Source: CAWVWD01 sp965662365
GTDB lineage: Bacteria; Bacteroidota; Bacteroidia; Chitinophagales; Saprospiraceae
DNA: 64,000 nucleotides
Direction: 5' to 3'
Assembly: GCA_965662365.1 (NCBI GenBank)
Contig: CBFIHR010000016.1
Span: forward strand, 1 to 64,000
Positions 45,634 to 53,158 of this stretch are shown piece by piece. The notes under the pieces are model-generated. The model was not told the DNA's origin, ran no database searches, and saw only the letters and a program-made list of their open reading frames with translations. Within the stretch, counting starts at the first letter, position 1. Each line of letters opens with the position of its first letter. A program made the translations under genes and the position numbers.

Positions 45634-45674
45634 TAGTAAATAATAGGCGATGATTGATGAGCTATTATTTACTA
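45634..45674. terminator. Hairpin between obgE and the lipoprotein gene
   Basis: TAGTAAATAATAG (45634-45646) pairs perfectly with its complement (45662-45674). It could end obgE transcription. Its position, 23 nt before the lipoprotein ATG, also resembles the start-proximal palindromes elsewhere in the window. Confidence 0.5.
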
Positions 45675-45689
45675 CCGATTACTTAAAAT

Positions 45690-46730
45690 TTACCAGTCTA
45701 AATTTGTTTTTTTATTATCATTTTCCGGTTCCTCTTTTTTGTTTAAAGTTTTCCAAAGTAGGTCTTTGAGTTCTGTTAAACCGATTTGAGCAACAGACGA
45801 AATAAATATATGCGGTATTTTTTTAGGAATATCTGGTAATAATAATTCTTTCAATTCTTCATCAATTAAATCCGCTTTGGTAATGGCTAAAATCCTTGGT
45901 TTATCCAACAATTCAGGATTATACATTTTTAATTCGTTGAGTAGAATTTGATATTCTTTTGTAATACTTTCCGTATCGGCAGGAATCATAAACAGCAAGG
46001 TAGAGTTCCGCTCAATATGTCGCAAAAAGCGATGCCCTAACCCTTTTCCTTCGTGTGCTTTTTCGATAATTCCAGGAATATCAGCGATGATAAATGACTT
46101 ATAGCCACGGTACGGCACAATACCCAGGTTTGGGGTCAAGGTGGTAAACGCATAATTTGCAATCTTAGGTTTTGCAGCAGTTACAACAGATAAAAAGGTA
46201 GATTTTCCAGCATTTGGAAAACCAACCAACCCAACATCTGCCAAGACTTTTAGCTCTAAAACTTTCCACTCTTCCTTTCCCTCTTCTCCCGATTGAGCGT
46301 AGCGAGGCGTTTGATTAGTTGCTGATTTGAAATGAAAGTTGCCTAAGCCGCCTCGGCCTCCCGAAACGACAATCTCCTCTTGTCCATCTTCTGTAATTTC
46401 CATCTCGACAAGCCCCGTTTCAAAATCTTTGACAAGTGTCCCTAACGGTACTTCTAAGATAATATCTTCTCCATCACTTCCTGACGAACGGCTTCCACTT
46501 CCTACACCGCCATCACCTGCGATGACGTGCTTTCTATATTTTAGGGGTAATAAAGTCCACATCTGTTTATTACCTCGTAAAATGATATGTCCACCTCGAC
46601 CGCCGTCACCACCATCTGGCCCACCTTTTGAGGTCATTTTATCTCGATACAAATGTGCTGAACCAGCACCGCCTCGTCCTGAACGACAACAAATTTTTAC
46701 GTAATCAACAAAGTTTCTATTTTCTGCCAC
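45690..46730 (-). CDS. obgE: GTPase ObgE/CgtA
   Basis: An essential ribosome-assembly and stress GTPase. 346 residues: a Gly-rich Obg domain (about 1-158, e.g. GGPDGGDGGRGGH), then the G domain with G1 GFPNAGKSTF (about 166), G3 DIPGIIEKAHEGKGLGHRFL, and G4 TKAD. The C-terminus is a short acidic/Lys-rich tail. A symmetric CACAAAG hairpin (46769-46834) lies upstream. Confidence 0.97.
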   Translation of the reverse strand: MAENRNFVDYVKICCRSGRGGAGSAHLYRDKMTSKGGPDGGDGGRGGHIILRGNKQMWTLLPLKYRKHVIAGDGGVGSGSRSSGSDGEDIILEVPLGTLVKDFETGLVEMEITEDGQEEIVVSGGRGGLGNFHFKSATNQTPRYAQSGEEGKEEWKVLELKVLADVGLVGFPNAGKSTFLSVVTAAKPKIANYAFTTLTPNLGIVPYRGYKSFIIADIPGIIEKAHEGKGLGHRFLRHIERNSTLLFMIPADTESITKEYQILLNELKMYNPELLDKPRILAITKADLIDEELKELLLPDIPKKIPHIFISSVAQIGLTELKDLLWKTLNKKEEPENDNKKTNLDW

Positions 46731-46768
46731 AATTCTATTTTTTACCTCGAAAACTTAATTTTAGTCAT

Positions 46769-46834
46769 AAAAACCACAAAGTTACAAAAAGAACGAAGCA
46801 TAAACTCGATGTTCTCAATGACTTTGTGGTTTTT
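46769..46834. repeat. CACAAAG-type palindrome upstream of obgE
   Basis: AAAAACCACAAAGT (46769-46782) pairs perfectly with ACTTTGTGGTTTTT (46821-46834). The inner GAAC/GTTC can also pair. It resembles CCACAAAG-word palindromes that I associate with other Bacteroidota intergenic regions. Confidence 0.6.
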
Positions 46835-47120
46835 TATTTGATAAAATCATTTAATGGATGAAACGGAAAAGGGAAATTGATGAGTTTTCGGTTCGAATCA
46901 AATGAGATAACCTTTTGAGAAATGGTAGTTTTTGTTTTTTGTTTGCTGTTATTTTTTGTTGTTTGATTAAAATCAGTCGCTAAATATATCATTTTAGTAT
47001 CGAAGACTTTTGACGTACTTGATACTTTGTTATTTATAAGAATCAACATTTATGAAAATAGGCTGTTGTGTATTGATATTAATTGAAATAAAATTATAAA
47101 TAAATAAAGTAATTCAAACC

Positions 47121-47594
47121 ATGATTACACACTTAAAGGAAGGTGATAAGGCACCAAATTTTGAAGGTTTAGACCAAGACGGAAATACGGTTAAACTAAG
47201 TGATTATAAAGGTAAAAAGTTAGTATTATATTTTTATCCAAAAGATAATACGCCGACTTGTACGGTTGAATCTTGTAATCTCAGAGATAACGAAACGCTA
47301 CTAAAATCGAAGGGGTTTGAAATTATTGGCGTAAGCCCAGATTCACAGAAAAAGCATCAAAATTTTATTAAAAAACATAGTTTGCCATTTCCATTAATTG
47401 CAGACACGGAGCTGGAAGTAATTAAGGCTTATGGCGTTTGGGGACGCAAGAAGTTTATGGGAAGAGAGTACGATGGTTTGCATCGTACAACGTTTGTTGT
47501 CGGAGAAGATGGAACGATTGAGCGGGTTTTCAAAAAAGTAAAATCAAAAACACACGCAGAACAAATTTTGGAAAGTTATGCTACGGAAGCGTAA
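47121..47594 (+). CDS. bcp: Thioredoxin-dependent thiol peroxidase (bacterioferritin comigratory protein)
   Basis: A 157-residue peroxiredoxin reducing hydroperoxides with electrons from thioredoxin. Peroxidatic Cys47 in DNTPTCTVESC and resolving Cys52, five residues on, place it in the BCP/PrxQ class. Single-gene unit with a very strong terminator. Confidence 0.95.
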   Translation: MITHLKEGDKAPNFEGLDQDGNTVKLSDYKGKKLVLYFYPKDNTPTCTVESCNLRDNETLLKSKGFEIIGVSPDSQKKHQNFIKKHSLPFPLIADTELEVIKAYGVWGRKKFMGREYDGLHRTTFVVGEDGTIERVFKKVKSKTHAEQILESYATEA

Positions 47595-47607
47595 GGTGTA
47601 AAATAAT

Positions 47608-47639
47608 AAAAGGCGATGATTCTCGAATCATCGCCTTTT
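47608..47639. terminator. Shared terminator between bcp and purQ
   Basis: AAAAGGCGATGATT (47608-47621) pairs perfectly with AATCATCGCCTTTT (47626-47639) around CTCG. A and T runs allow use in both directions. Confidence 0.85.
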
Positions 47640-47680
47640 CAATTTTCTATGTATAAAGTAAAATAGCTCTCCTTTCTCAA

Positions 47681-48394
47681 CTAAGCAGTTTCTAATACTC
47701 CTGCTGTACGTAATAGAGATTCGAACATTACTTTTCCATCAAGGTTGCCCAACGCACTTTCACTTGCACGCTCAGGATGTGGCATCATACCGAAAACATT
47801 ACGATTTTTGTTACAAATTCCTGCAATATTGTCAATAGCACCATTTGGATTTGCCTCTGATGTGACATTTCCATTTTCATCACAATACCTAAATAAGATT
47901 TGATCATTCTCTTTTAGTGATTGTAGTGTAGCTGCGTCAGCATAGTAGCGGCCTTCAGCGTGTGCAATCGGAATTTTTAGGGGCTGACTCAAGTCGATAT
48001 CACTTGTGATTGCCGAATTGTTTGTTTCGGCTTTTAAATAAATATTTTTACAAATGAATTTTTGGTTTTCATTGCGTAATAATGCTCCGGGCAACAAACC
48101 AGCTTCGCACAAGATTTGAAAGCCATTACAAATCCCCCAAACAAATCCGCCGTTATTCGCAAACTCAATAATAGAACTCATAATCGGAGAGAAACGAGCA
48201 ATCGCACCAGCACGTAAAGCATCACCGTAAGAAAAGCCGCCTGGAACAAAAATACAATCACCTGCTCCGAAGCCTTCTAAACTTGTGTCTTTGTGCCACA
48301 ATTCGACAACTTCATGCTCCATTACTTCACGAACAACGTGTAGCATATCGCTATCACAGTTTGAACCAGGAAAAATTACTACACCAAATTTCAT
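47681..48394 (-). CDS. purQ: Phosphoribosylformylglycinamidine synthase, glutaminase subunit
   Basis: The class I glutamine amidotransferase subunit of FGAM synthase in purine synthesis, 237 residues. The catalytic cysteine is in VWGICNGFQIL (about residue 88), and the His/Glu pair in MMPHPERA. It implies separate small PurL and PurS proteins elsewhere. It lies 21 nt after the DUF6427 gene and is probably translated from the same transcript. Confidence 0.96.
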   Translation of the reverse strand: MKFGVVIFPGSNCDSDMLHVVREVMEHEVVELWHKDTSLEGFGAGDCIFVPGGFSYGDALRAGAIARFSPIMSSIIEFANNGGFVWGICNGFQILCEAGLLPGALLRNENQKFICKNIYLKAETNNSAITSDIDLSQPLKIPIAHAEGRYYADAATLQSLKENDQILFRYCDENGNVTSEANPNGAIDNIAGICNKNRNVFGMMPHPERASESALGNLDGKVMFESLLRTAGVLETA

Positions 48395-48415
48395 TTTATA
48401 AAATTTATTTTGTTA

Positions 48416-49417
48416 TTAATTTACTATCAACGAATCAATTAAAATTGTTCGATACTGCAAAATTAATACAATTAATAACAAAGCAAAGTGTAAAAACTCT
48501 GCAACGGCTGCATTTTTTATTTTTAACAAGCTAAAAGCTAAAAATATGGCTAATGGAGGCGCTAATATTAGTAAATGTCCAGTCGTCACATTGCCTTGAT
48601 ATATAAATGATAGGAAGCCGATAAATAATGCCCAATAGACCATATTAATATATTTCTGAATCTGGATATTGGTCTTATAATAAAAAGCCTGAAAGTTAAC
48701 AATCGATAATAAAATAATGAAGGATAACCATCCTAACTCCATATAGGTCGCTGTATTCCAAGTGAAATTGAAATCAAAAAAGTAGAAATTTGCCCAAATA
48801 TTACGAAACTGATCAAAGCTGTCTGTCCAAAATAAATAAGTGCCTGCCAAAAAGTAAGGTACGATGAATCCAATAAAAATAATGAATAATTCACGTAAGT
48901 TGAACGAACGAATAATCGTCAATCCTAAAATTGCAAAAAGAATAAAGATATTCATCGAAAAGTAAAACATACTGCTGACCGCAATACAAAGACCGATATT
49001 GAACAACTCACTTGCTACTTCGTATTTACGATAAGACTTGAATAATTGACTTATTGCAATAATAAAAAACGTATTAGCAAAGTGTAATGGATGAAGCACC
49101 AAAAACTCAGGAATTGCACTGGCTATCAAAACATAAGTAACGGCAGGAAAATATGTTGCCGTACGTCGCATCTTGTTACTCACAACGATTTTATTCAAGA
49201 TAAATGCCTGAGTGAATACTAATAATAGAGCAACCAAATTGGCGATTAATCCATCTGTTCCGACCGAATCATAGATAATTTTACTAAAAAAGTTAGGGTT
49301 TATCGGTTCCCAGGTCGTCGAGTTGGGTATGATAAAGTTGTGCAATCTCAAAATGAGAACATAGCCCAGTAATAAGATTGCTGCAATCGGTGAATTTGTC
49401 CTAAATAGCTGTAACAT
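48416..49417 (-). CDS. DUF6427-type multi-pass membrane protein
   Basis: 333 residues with about nine hydrophobic helices (first: ILLLGYVLILRLHNF) and aromatic-rich loops. The pattern fits the Bacteroidota DUF6427 family, which is uncharacterised. It is upstream of purQ with a 21-nt gap, so expression may be linked; a purine role does not follow. A TATATTTG -7 box lies at 49556-49563. Confidence 0.75.
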   Translation of the reverse strand: MLQLFRTNSPIAAILLLGYVLILRLHNFIIPNSTTWEPINPNFFSKIIYDSVGTDGLIANLVALLLVFTQAFILNKIVVSNKMRRTATYFPAVTYVLIASAIPEFLVLHPLHFANTFFIIAISQLFKSYRKYEVASELFNIGLCIAVSSMFYFSMNIFILFAILGLTIIRSFNLRELFIIFIGFIVPYFLAGTYLFWTDSFDQFRNIWANFYFFDFNFTWNTATYMELGWLSFIILLSIVNFQAFYYKTNIQIQKYINMVYWALFIGFLSFIYQGNVTTGHLLILAPPLAIFLAFSLLKIKNAAVAEFLHFALLLIVLILQYRTILIDSLIVN

Positions 49418-49555
49418 TCCGTTTTGTTATGTTCAAGTAAGTAAAAGTAGGTGAATCAATAGTCTGATAATTAGGTTTTTAAATATTACTAATTATTACA
49501 TATAATGATTGTGTGTTTATCCTCTATTAATTTTTCGTCTAATTTTTAGAGATAT

Positions 49556-49563
49556 CAAATATA
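49556..49563 (-). promoter_or_regulatory. -7 box of the DUF6427-purQ unit
   Basis: TATATTTG on the minus strand, about 140 nt upstream of the ATG. Confidence 0.35.
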
Positions 49564-49645
49564 GTAAAAATACGTATAAGACGGGATAATTACGTAATTT
49601 TATTAAACCTTATCGAATTAATACAATCGAAATAACTTTCATTTT

Positions 49646-50800
49646 CTACTTCAAATTATTTTTTAAAGCCATTATTTTCTCATAAGAATGATCAATTTGA
49701 GCTTCCGTAATTTTACCTTCTTTCAAGAGTTTTTTAATTGTAGCGACTGCTTTTTGAGCGGCTTTAGCGTCATAAAAGTCTCGTGAGTTATTGGAAAACA
49801 TCAAGATATCGACACCGGCATTAATTGCCTTTTCGATAGCGACCTCCAGGCCATAATGTTGTACAATTGCACCCATGTGCATATCATCAGAAATAATAAT
49901 TCCGTCCCATTGTAGTTGCTTCCGCAAAATATCCGTCATCACTTTTTTTGATAACGTAGCCGGTAAGGTATCCATATTTTCATTATAAACATGTGCTGTC
50001 ATAATCATTTCGACTTTATTTTGTTGAATCAAATTTTCATAAGGTTTTAATTCGATTTCATTCCATGTTTTTGTAATATCGGTAATACCTAAGTGCGAAT
50101 CTGTAGCAGCCGAACCGTGTCCAGGGAAATGTTTTAAACACCCAATGATACCATAGTTTTTATAAACGTTTAAAACGGTAGTAGCCTGTTTTGTGACAAC
50201 ATTTGCATCAGCGGAATAGCTCCTTTCTATATTTCCAATTGCAGGTGATTTTGGATTAATATTCAAATCGACAACTGGCGCATAATTAAAATTAATACCT
50301 AAGTTGGCTAATAATTCAGCGGTTAATTGTGCGTAGTGATGTGTTGAATCCAAGTTATTTAAGGTCCCTAAGTATTGAGCAGAGACGCCGACTTTCGGAA
50401 AGCCATAAGTCGTTTTCAAACGGTTGACTTTTCCGCCCTCTTGATCAATGGAAATTAATAATTTGGTATTCGATAAGTCTTGAATTGTTCGGCAAAGCTG
50501 TTTTACTTGTTCAGGATTTTCGATATTTCGAGTGATTTTGCCGCCTGAAAATAAGTCATAGTCATATAAGACAACGCCACCAATATGCAAGTTTTTGATG
50601 TCATTATAAATGTGGTTATCTTCTGTTAGGTTTGTTCCTCGAAAACCAATCATCAGCATTTGACCGATTTTTTCATCTAAGGTTGGTGTTGTGATTTCTA
50701 CTGTTTGTGGTTTATTTTCAGTTGATTTTGAGGCGTTTTTACACGCCAAAACTGCAAAAAGGATAAAAATTAATACAAAAAATCGAATTGAAATTTTCAT
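49646..50800 (-). CDS. Glycoside hydrolase family 3 lipoprotein, NagZ-like beta-N-acetylglucosaminidase
   Basis: About 384 residues. The lipobox LAC (Cys about residue 20) follows MKISIRFFVLIFILFAV, so I choose 50800 over an in-frame ATG at 50839. The catalytic His/Asp loop is KHFPGHGSAATDSHLGI, and the nucleophile lies in IISDDMHMGAI, both diagnostic of NagZ-type GH3 enzymes that remove GlcNAc from peptidoglycan fragments. NagZ is cytoplasmic in E. coli; a lipid-anchored form would work in the periplasm or at the surface. Confidence 0.9.
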   Translation of the reverse strand: MKISIRFFVLIFILFAVLACKNASKSTENKPQTVEITTPTLDEKIGQMLMIGFRGTNLTEDNHIYNDIKNLHIGGVVLYDYDLFSGGKITRNIENPEQVKQLCRTIQDLSNTKLLISIDQEGGKVNRLKTTYGFPKVGVSAQYLGTLNNLDSTHHYAQLTAELLANLGINFNYAPVVDLNINPKSPAIGNIERSYSADANVVTKQATTVLNVYKNYGIIGCLKHFPGHGSAATDSHLGITDITKTWNEIELKPYENLIQQNKVEMIMTAHVYNENMDTLPATLSKKVMTDILRKQLQWDGIIISDDMHMGAIVQHYGLEVAIEKAINAGVDILMFSNNSRDFYDAKAAQKAVATIKKLLKEGKITEAQIDHSYEKIMALKNNLK

Positions 50801-50993
50801 AAAATAAAAATTGGAAAAATAGTGAATTGAAAAATACATCTAATAGAAAGGTGTATGATATCAAAAATTATTTTTGTAGTAAAGTTTGATTTTTAAGCTG
50901 TGAAAATACTCAAACGCTTAAAAATCAAAGTAAATGTAGGAGCATATATTGAGTAAATTATTTAAAAAAGTGGATTATGTGATAAAAATTGTT

Positions 50994-51001
50994 TATTTTT
51001 G
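50994..51001 (+). promoter_or_regulatory. rimP operon -7 box
   Basis: TATTTTTG, an exact TAnnTTTG match about 100 nt before rimP. A second TATTTTTG lies at 50869-50876. Confidence 0.45.
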
Positions 51002-51022
51002 TGATGAAATTGGTAAAGTACG

Positions 51023-51051
51023 TAGAGGGACAGATATTGTCCCTCTATTTA
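51023..51051 (+). terminator. Terminator-like hairpin in the rimP leader
   Basis: TAGAGGGACA (51023-51032) pairs perfectly with TGTCCCTCTA (51038-51047) around GATAT, followed by TTTATTT. It lies between the -7 box and the rimP start, so it would act as an attenuator. Confidence 0.6.
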
Positions 51052-51097
51052 TTTAACATAATTTCATTAAGTTGTTTCAAAAATAGCTATCAAAATA

Positions 51098-51571
51098 GTG
51101 GAAGAAAGAATAGAACAATTACTGCTCGAAAAGTTCCAAGATGTTGGTTTTCAGGACCTCTTTATTGTGGAGATAAAGTTCAATCCTGCTAATAAAAAAT
51201 TAGAAATTTTTTTAGATAGTGATTCGAACCTAACCGTGGGGCAAACAGCCAGAATAAACCGTTATTTACAAAATCACATTGATGAAAATAATTGGTTGGG
51301 AGAGAAATACATATTAGATGTTTCTTCACCTGGTGTCGGTAAGCCGCTGTTATTGAAAAGACAATATGTCAAGAATATTGGTCGAAATATTAAGGTGTCT
51401 TTTGTAGAGCAAGGAAGTGACGAGGGAATCTTAAAAAGTGTAGATGATAACGGAATCGTGATTGAGAAAGAGGTCATTGTCAAAGAGAAAAAGAAGAAGC
51501 GCAAAGAGATGGCTGAAGTGCCGATTGCGTGGGAAAGTATTGCTAAGACAAAAGTGAAAATCAAGTTTTAG
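51098..51571 (+). CDS. rimP: Ribosome maturation factor RimP
   Basis: Needed for 30S assembly. 157 residues from a GTG start (EERIEQLLLEKFQDVGF). The signature LDVSSPGVGKPLL is at about 73-85, and the C-terminal SH3-like domain follows, with a KEKKKKRKE insertion. First gene of the rimP-nusA-infB order conserved across bacteria. No in-frame ATG exists near the N-terminus, so GTG is required. Confidence 0.93.
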   Translation: MEERIEQLLLEKFQDVGFQDLFIVEIKFNPANKKLEIFLDSDSNLTVGQTARINRYLQNHIDENNWLGEKYILDVSSPGVGKPLLLKRQYVKNIGRNIKVSFVEQGSDEGILKSVDDNGIVIEKEVIVKEKKKKRKEMAEVPIAWESIAKTKVKIKF

Positions 51572-51612
51572 AAGGTTCATATTTTATAACTAAAAAGGTT
51601 TGACTACTATTT

Positions 51613-51624
51613 GAATGTACATTC
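51613..51624. promoter_or_regulatory. Perfect 12-nt palindrome in the nusA leader
   Basis: GAATGTACATTC lies 66 nt before the preferred nusA start, in the 118-nt rimP-nusA gap. It could be an operator; no regulator is known. Confidence 0.3.
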
Positions 51625-51689
51625 ATTTAGAATAATCAAATTACCGAATAATCGGAATGTCGAGAGTCGACATAATCAAATGGCATAAC

Positions 51690-52937
51690 ATGAATTTAGT
51701 ACAAAGTTTTTCTGAATTTAAAGATATAAAAAGCATTGATCGTCCGACGATGGTCAGAGTCTTGGAAGATGTTTTCAGAACATTGATCCGTAAAAAATAT
51801 GGTAGTGATGAAAACTTTGATGTAATCGTAAATACAGAAAAGGGAGATTTAGAAATATGGCGAGTACGTGAGATCGTAGCGAACGGTGCGGTAGAAGATG
51901 ACCGTACGCAAGTTAGTATTTCAGATGCTTTAGAGATTGAGGATGATTATGAAGTAGGAGAGGAGTGTTATGAGAAAATCGAAATTTTAGACTTTGGTCG
52001 TCGTGCAATTCAAGCCGCACGCCAAACTTTAATTTCAAGAATCTTAGAGTTAGAGAAAGACGAAATCTACCGTAAATATAGTGAGAGAGTTGGTGAAATT
52101 ATCTTAGGTGAAGTACACCAAATCTTAAAACGTGAAGTTTTAGTTATTGATGATTTGACGGGGAATGAGTTAATTATGCCTCGAAATGAAACGATTAAGG
52201 GAGACTTTTTCCGTAAGGGTGATATGGTTCGGGCCGTCATCAAGCGAGTAGACATGAAAAACAATACGCCGAGAGTCATTTTGTCAAGGACGGACAATAT
52301 GTTCTTAGAAAAATTGTTGGAACAAGAAGTACCTGAAATCGAAGATGGTCTAATTACGGTACAGCGAATCGTCCGTAATCCAGGGATACGTGCGAAAGTA
52401 GCAGTCGAGTCTTATGATGATAGGATTGATCCTGTTGGTGCTTGTGTTGGTATGAAAGGTTCTCGTATTCACGGAATTGTTCGTGAGTTGAAAAATGAAA
52501 ACATTGACATCATTAATTTTACGAATAATGAGAGTCTATTGATTTCAAGAGCCTTAACGCCTGCAACGGTCACTCGAAGTGAATTAGATACAGAAAATAG
52601 ACGAGCTGCGGTTTATTTAGAAGCCGATCAAGTTTCGTTAGCCATCGGTAAAGGTGGTATCAATATTAAATTAGCGAGTAGCTTAACAGGCTATGAGATT
52701 GATGTATTCCGCAACACGGATGCGACAGAGTTTGATATTGATTTAGATGAGTTCAAGGATGAGATTGAACCATGGATGATTGATGAATTGAAAAAAATCG
52801 GTTGTGATACAGCAAAAAGTGTGTTAAAATTAACACCTGAGTTCTTACTTCGTCGTACAGACTTAGAAGAAGAGATGATTGCCGATATTATTCGTATCTT
52901 TCAAGCAGAGTTTGAAGAAGATGACGAACAATCATAA
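51690..52937 (+). CDS. nusA: Transcription termination/antitermination factor NusA
   Basis: About 415 residues from MNLVQSFSEFKDIK, the conserved NusA start. An ATG 11 codons upstream (51657) is in frame but outside the family alignment. Order: N-terminal RNAP-binding domain, S1 domain (about 135-200), then two KH domains (VGACVGMKGSRIHGI and LAIGKGGINIKLAS). The C-terminus is acidic. Terminator-like structures in the rimP and infB leaders would be natural NusA targets. Confidence 0.95.
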   Translation: MNLVQSFSEFKDIKSIDRPTMVRVLEDVFRTLIRKKYGSDENFDVIVNTEKGDLEIWRVREIVANGAVEDDRTQVSISDALEIEDDYEVGEECYEKIEILDFGRRAIQAARQTLISRILELEKDEIYRKYSERVGEIILGEVHQILKREVLVIDDLTGNELIMPRNETIKGDFFRKGDMVRAVIKRVDMKNNTPRVILSRTDNMFLEKLLEQEVPEIEDGLITVQRIVRNPGIRAKVAVESYDDRIDPVGACVGMKGSRIHGIVRELKNENIDIINFTNNESLLISRALTPATVTRSELDTENRRAAVYLEADQVSLAIGKGGINIKLASSLTGYEIDVFRNTDATEFDIDLDEFKDEIEPWMIDELKKIGCDTAKSVLKLTPEFLLRRTDLEEEMIADIIRIFQAEFEEDDEQS

Positions 52938-52995
52938 CTGTAAAATATTCTTAGAATAAAAATACGGTAAACTGTTGATATTAGCGGATTATCAC

Positions 52996-53003
52996 TATTT
53001 TTG
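52996..53003 (+). promoter_or_regulatory. Internal infB -7 box
   Basis: TATTTTTG fits TAnnTTTG. A TTG sits about 18 nt upstream. It would give infB its own promoter inside the operon. Confidence 0.5.
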
Positions 53004-53033
53004 TTTAAGAATCTTAAATAAATGGAATGATCT

Positions 53034-53135
53034 ACAGGAATTTCCTGTTAGAGGTCCGTTAGTATTGAATTATAATTTAGAAAGTTTTTTCTAAAATTTA
53101 TCGTAAGAGGCAAGTGATTTTACTTACCTCTTTTT
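53034..53135 (+). promoter_or_regulatory. infB leader with three consecutive hairpins
   Basis: Hairpin 1: ACAGGAA/TTCCTGT (53034-53048). Hairpin 2: TTTAGAAA/TTTCTAAA (53076-53095), extendable with one bulge. Hairpin 3: AAGAGG-AAGT/ACTT-CCTCTT (53105-53132), one internal mismatch, followed by TTTTTAAG, ending 24 nt before the infB ATG. Hairpin 3 has the form of an intrinsic terminator. Confidence 0.55.
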
Positions 53136-53158
53136 AAGAATTTTTGTTTAAAGAATTT

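Noticed and set aside
46880..46910. GGTTCGAATC, resembling a tRNA T-loop
   Set aside because: The flanking bases do not form a T-stem, and no anticodon or acceptor stem can be drawn around it.
53144..53158. Earlier TTG start for infB (and similar upstream starts for nusA, adk, dnaE and the GH3 gene)
   Set aside because: In each case the family N-terminus or signal peptide begins at the inner ATG, and for adk the outer start coincides with the promoter.
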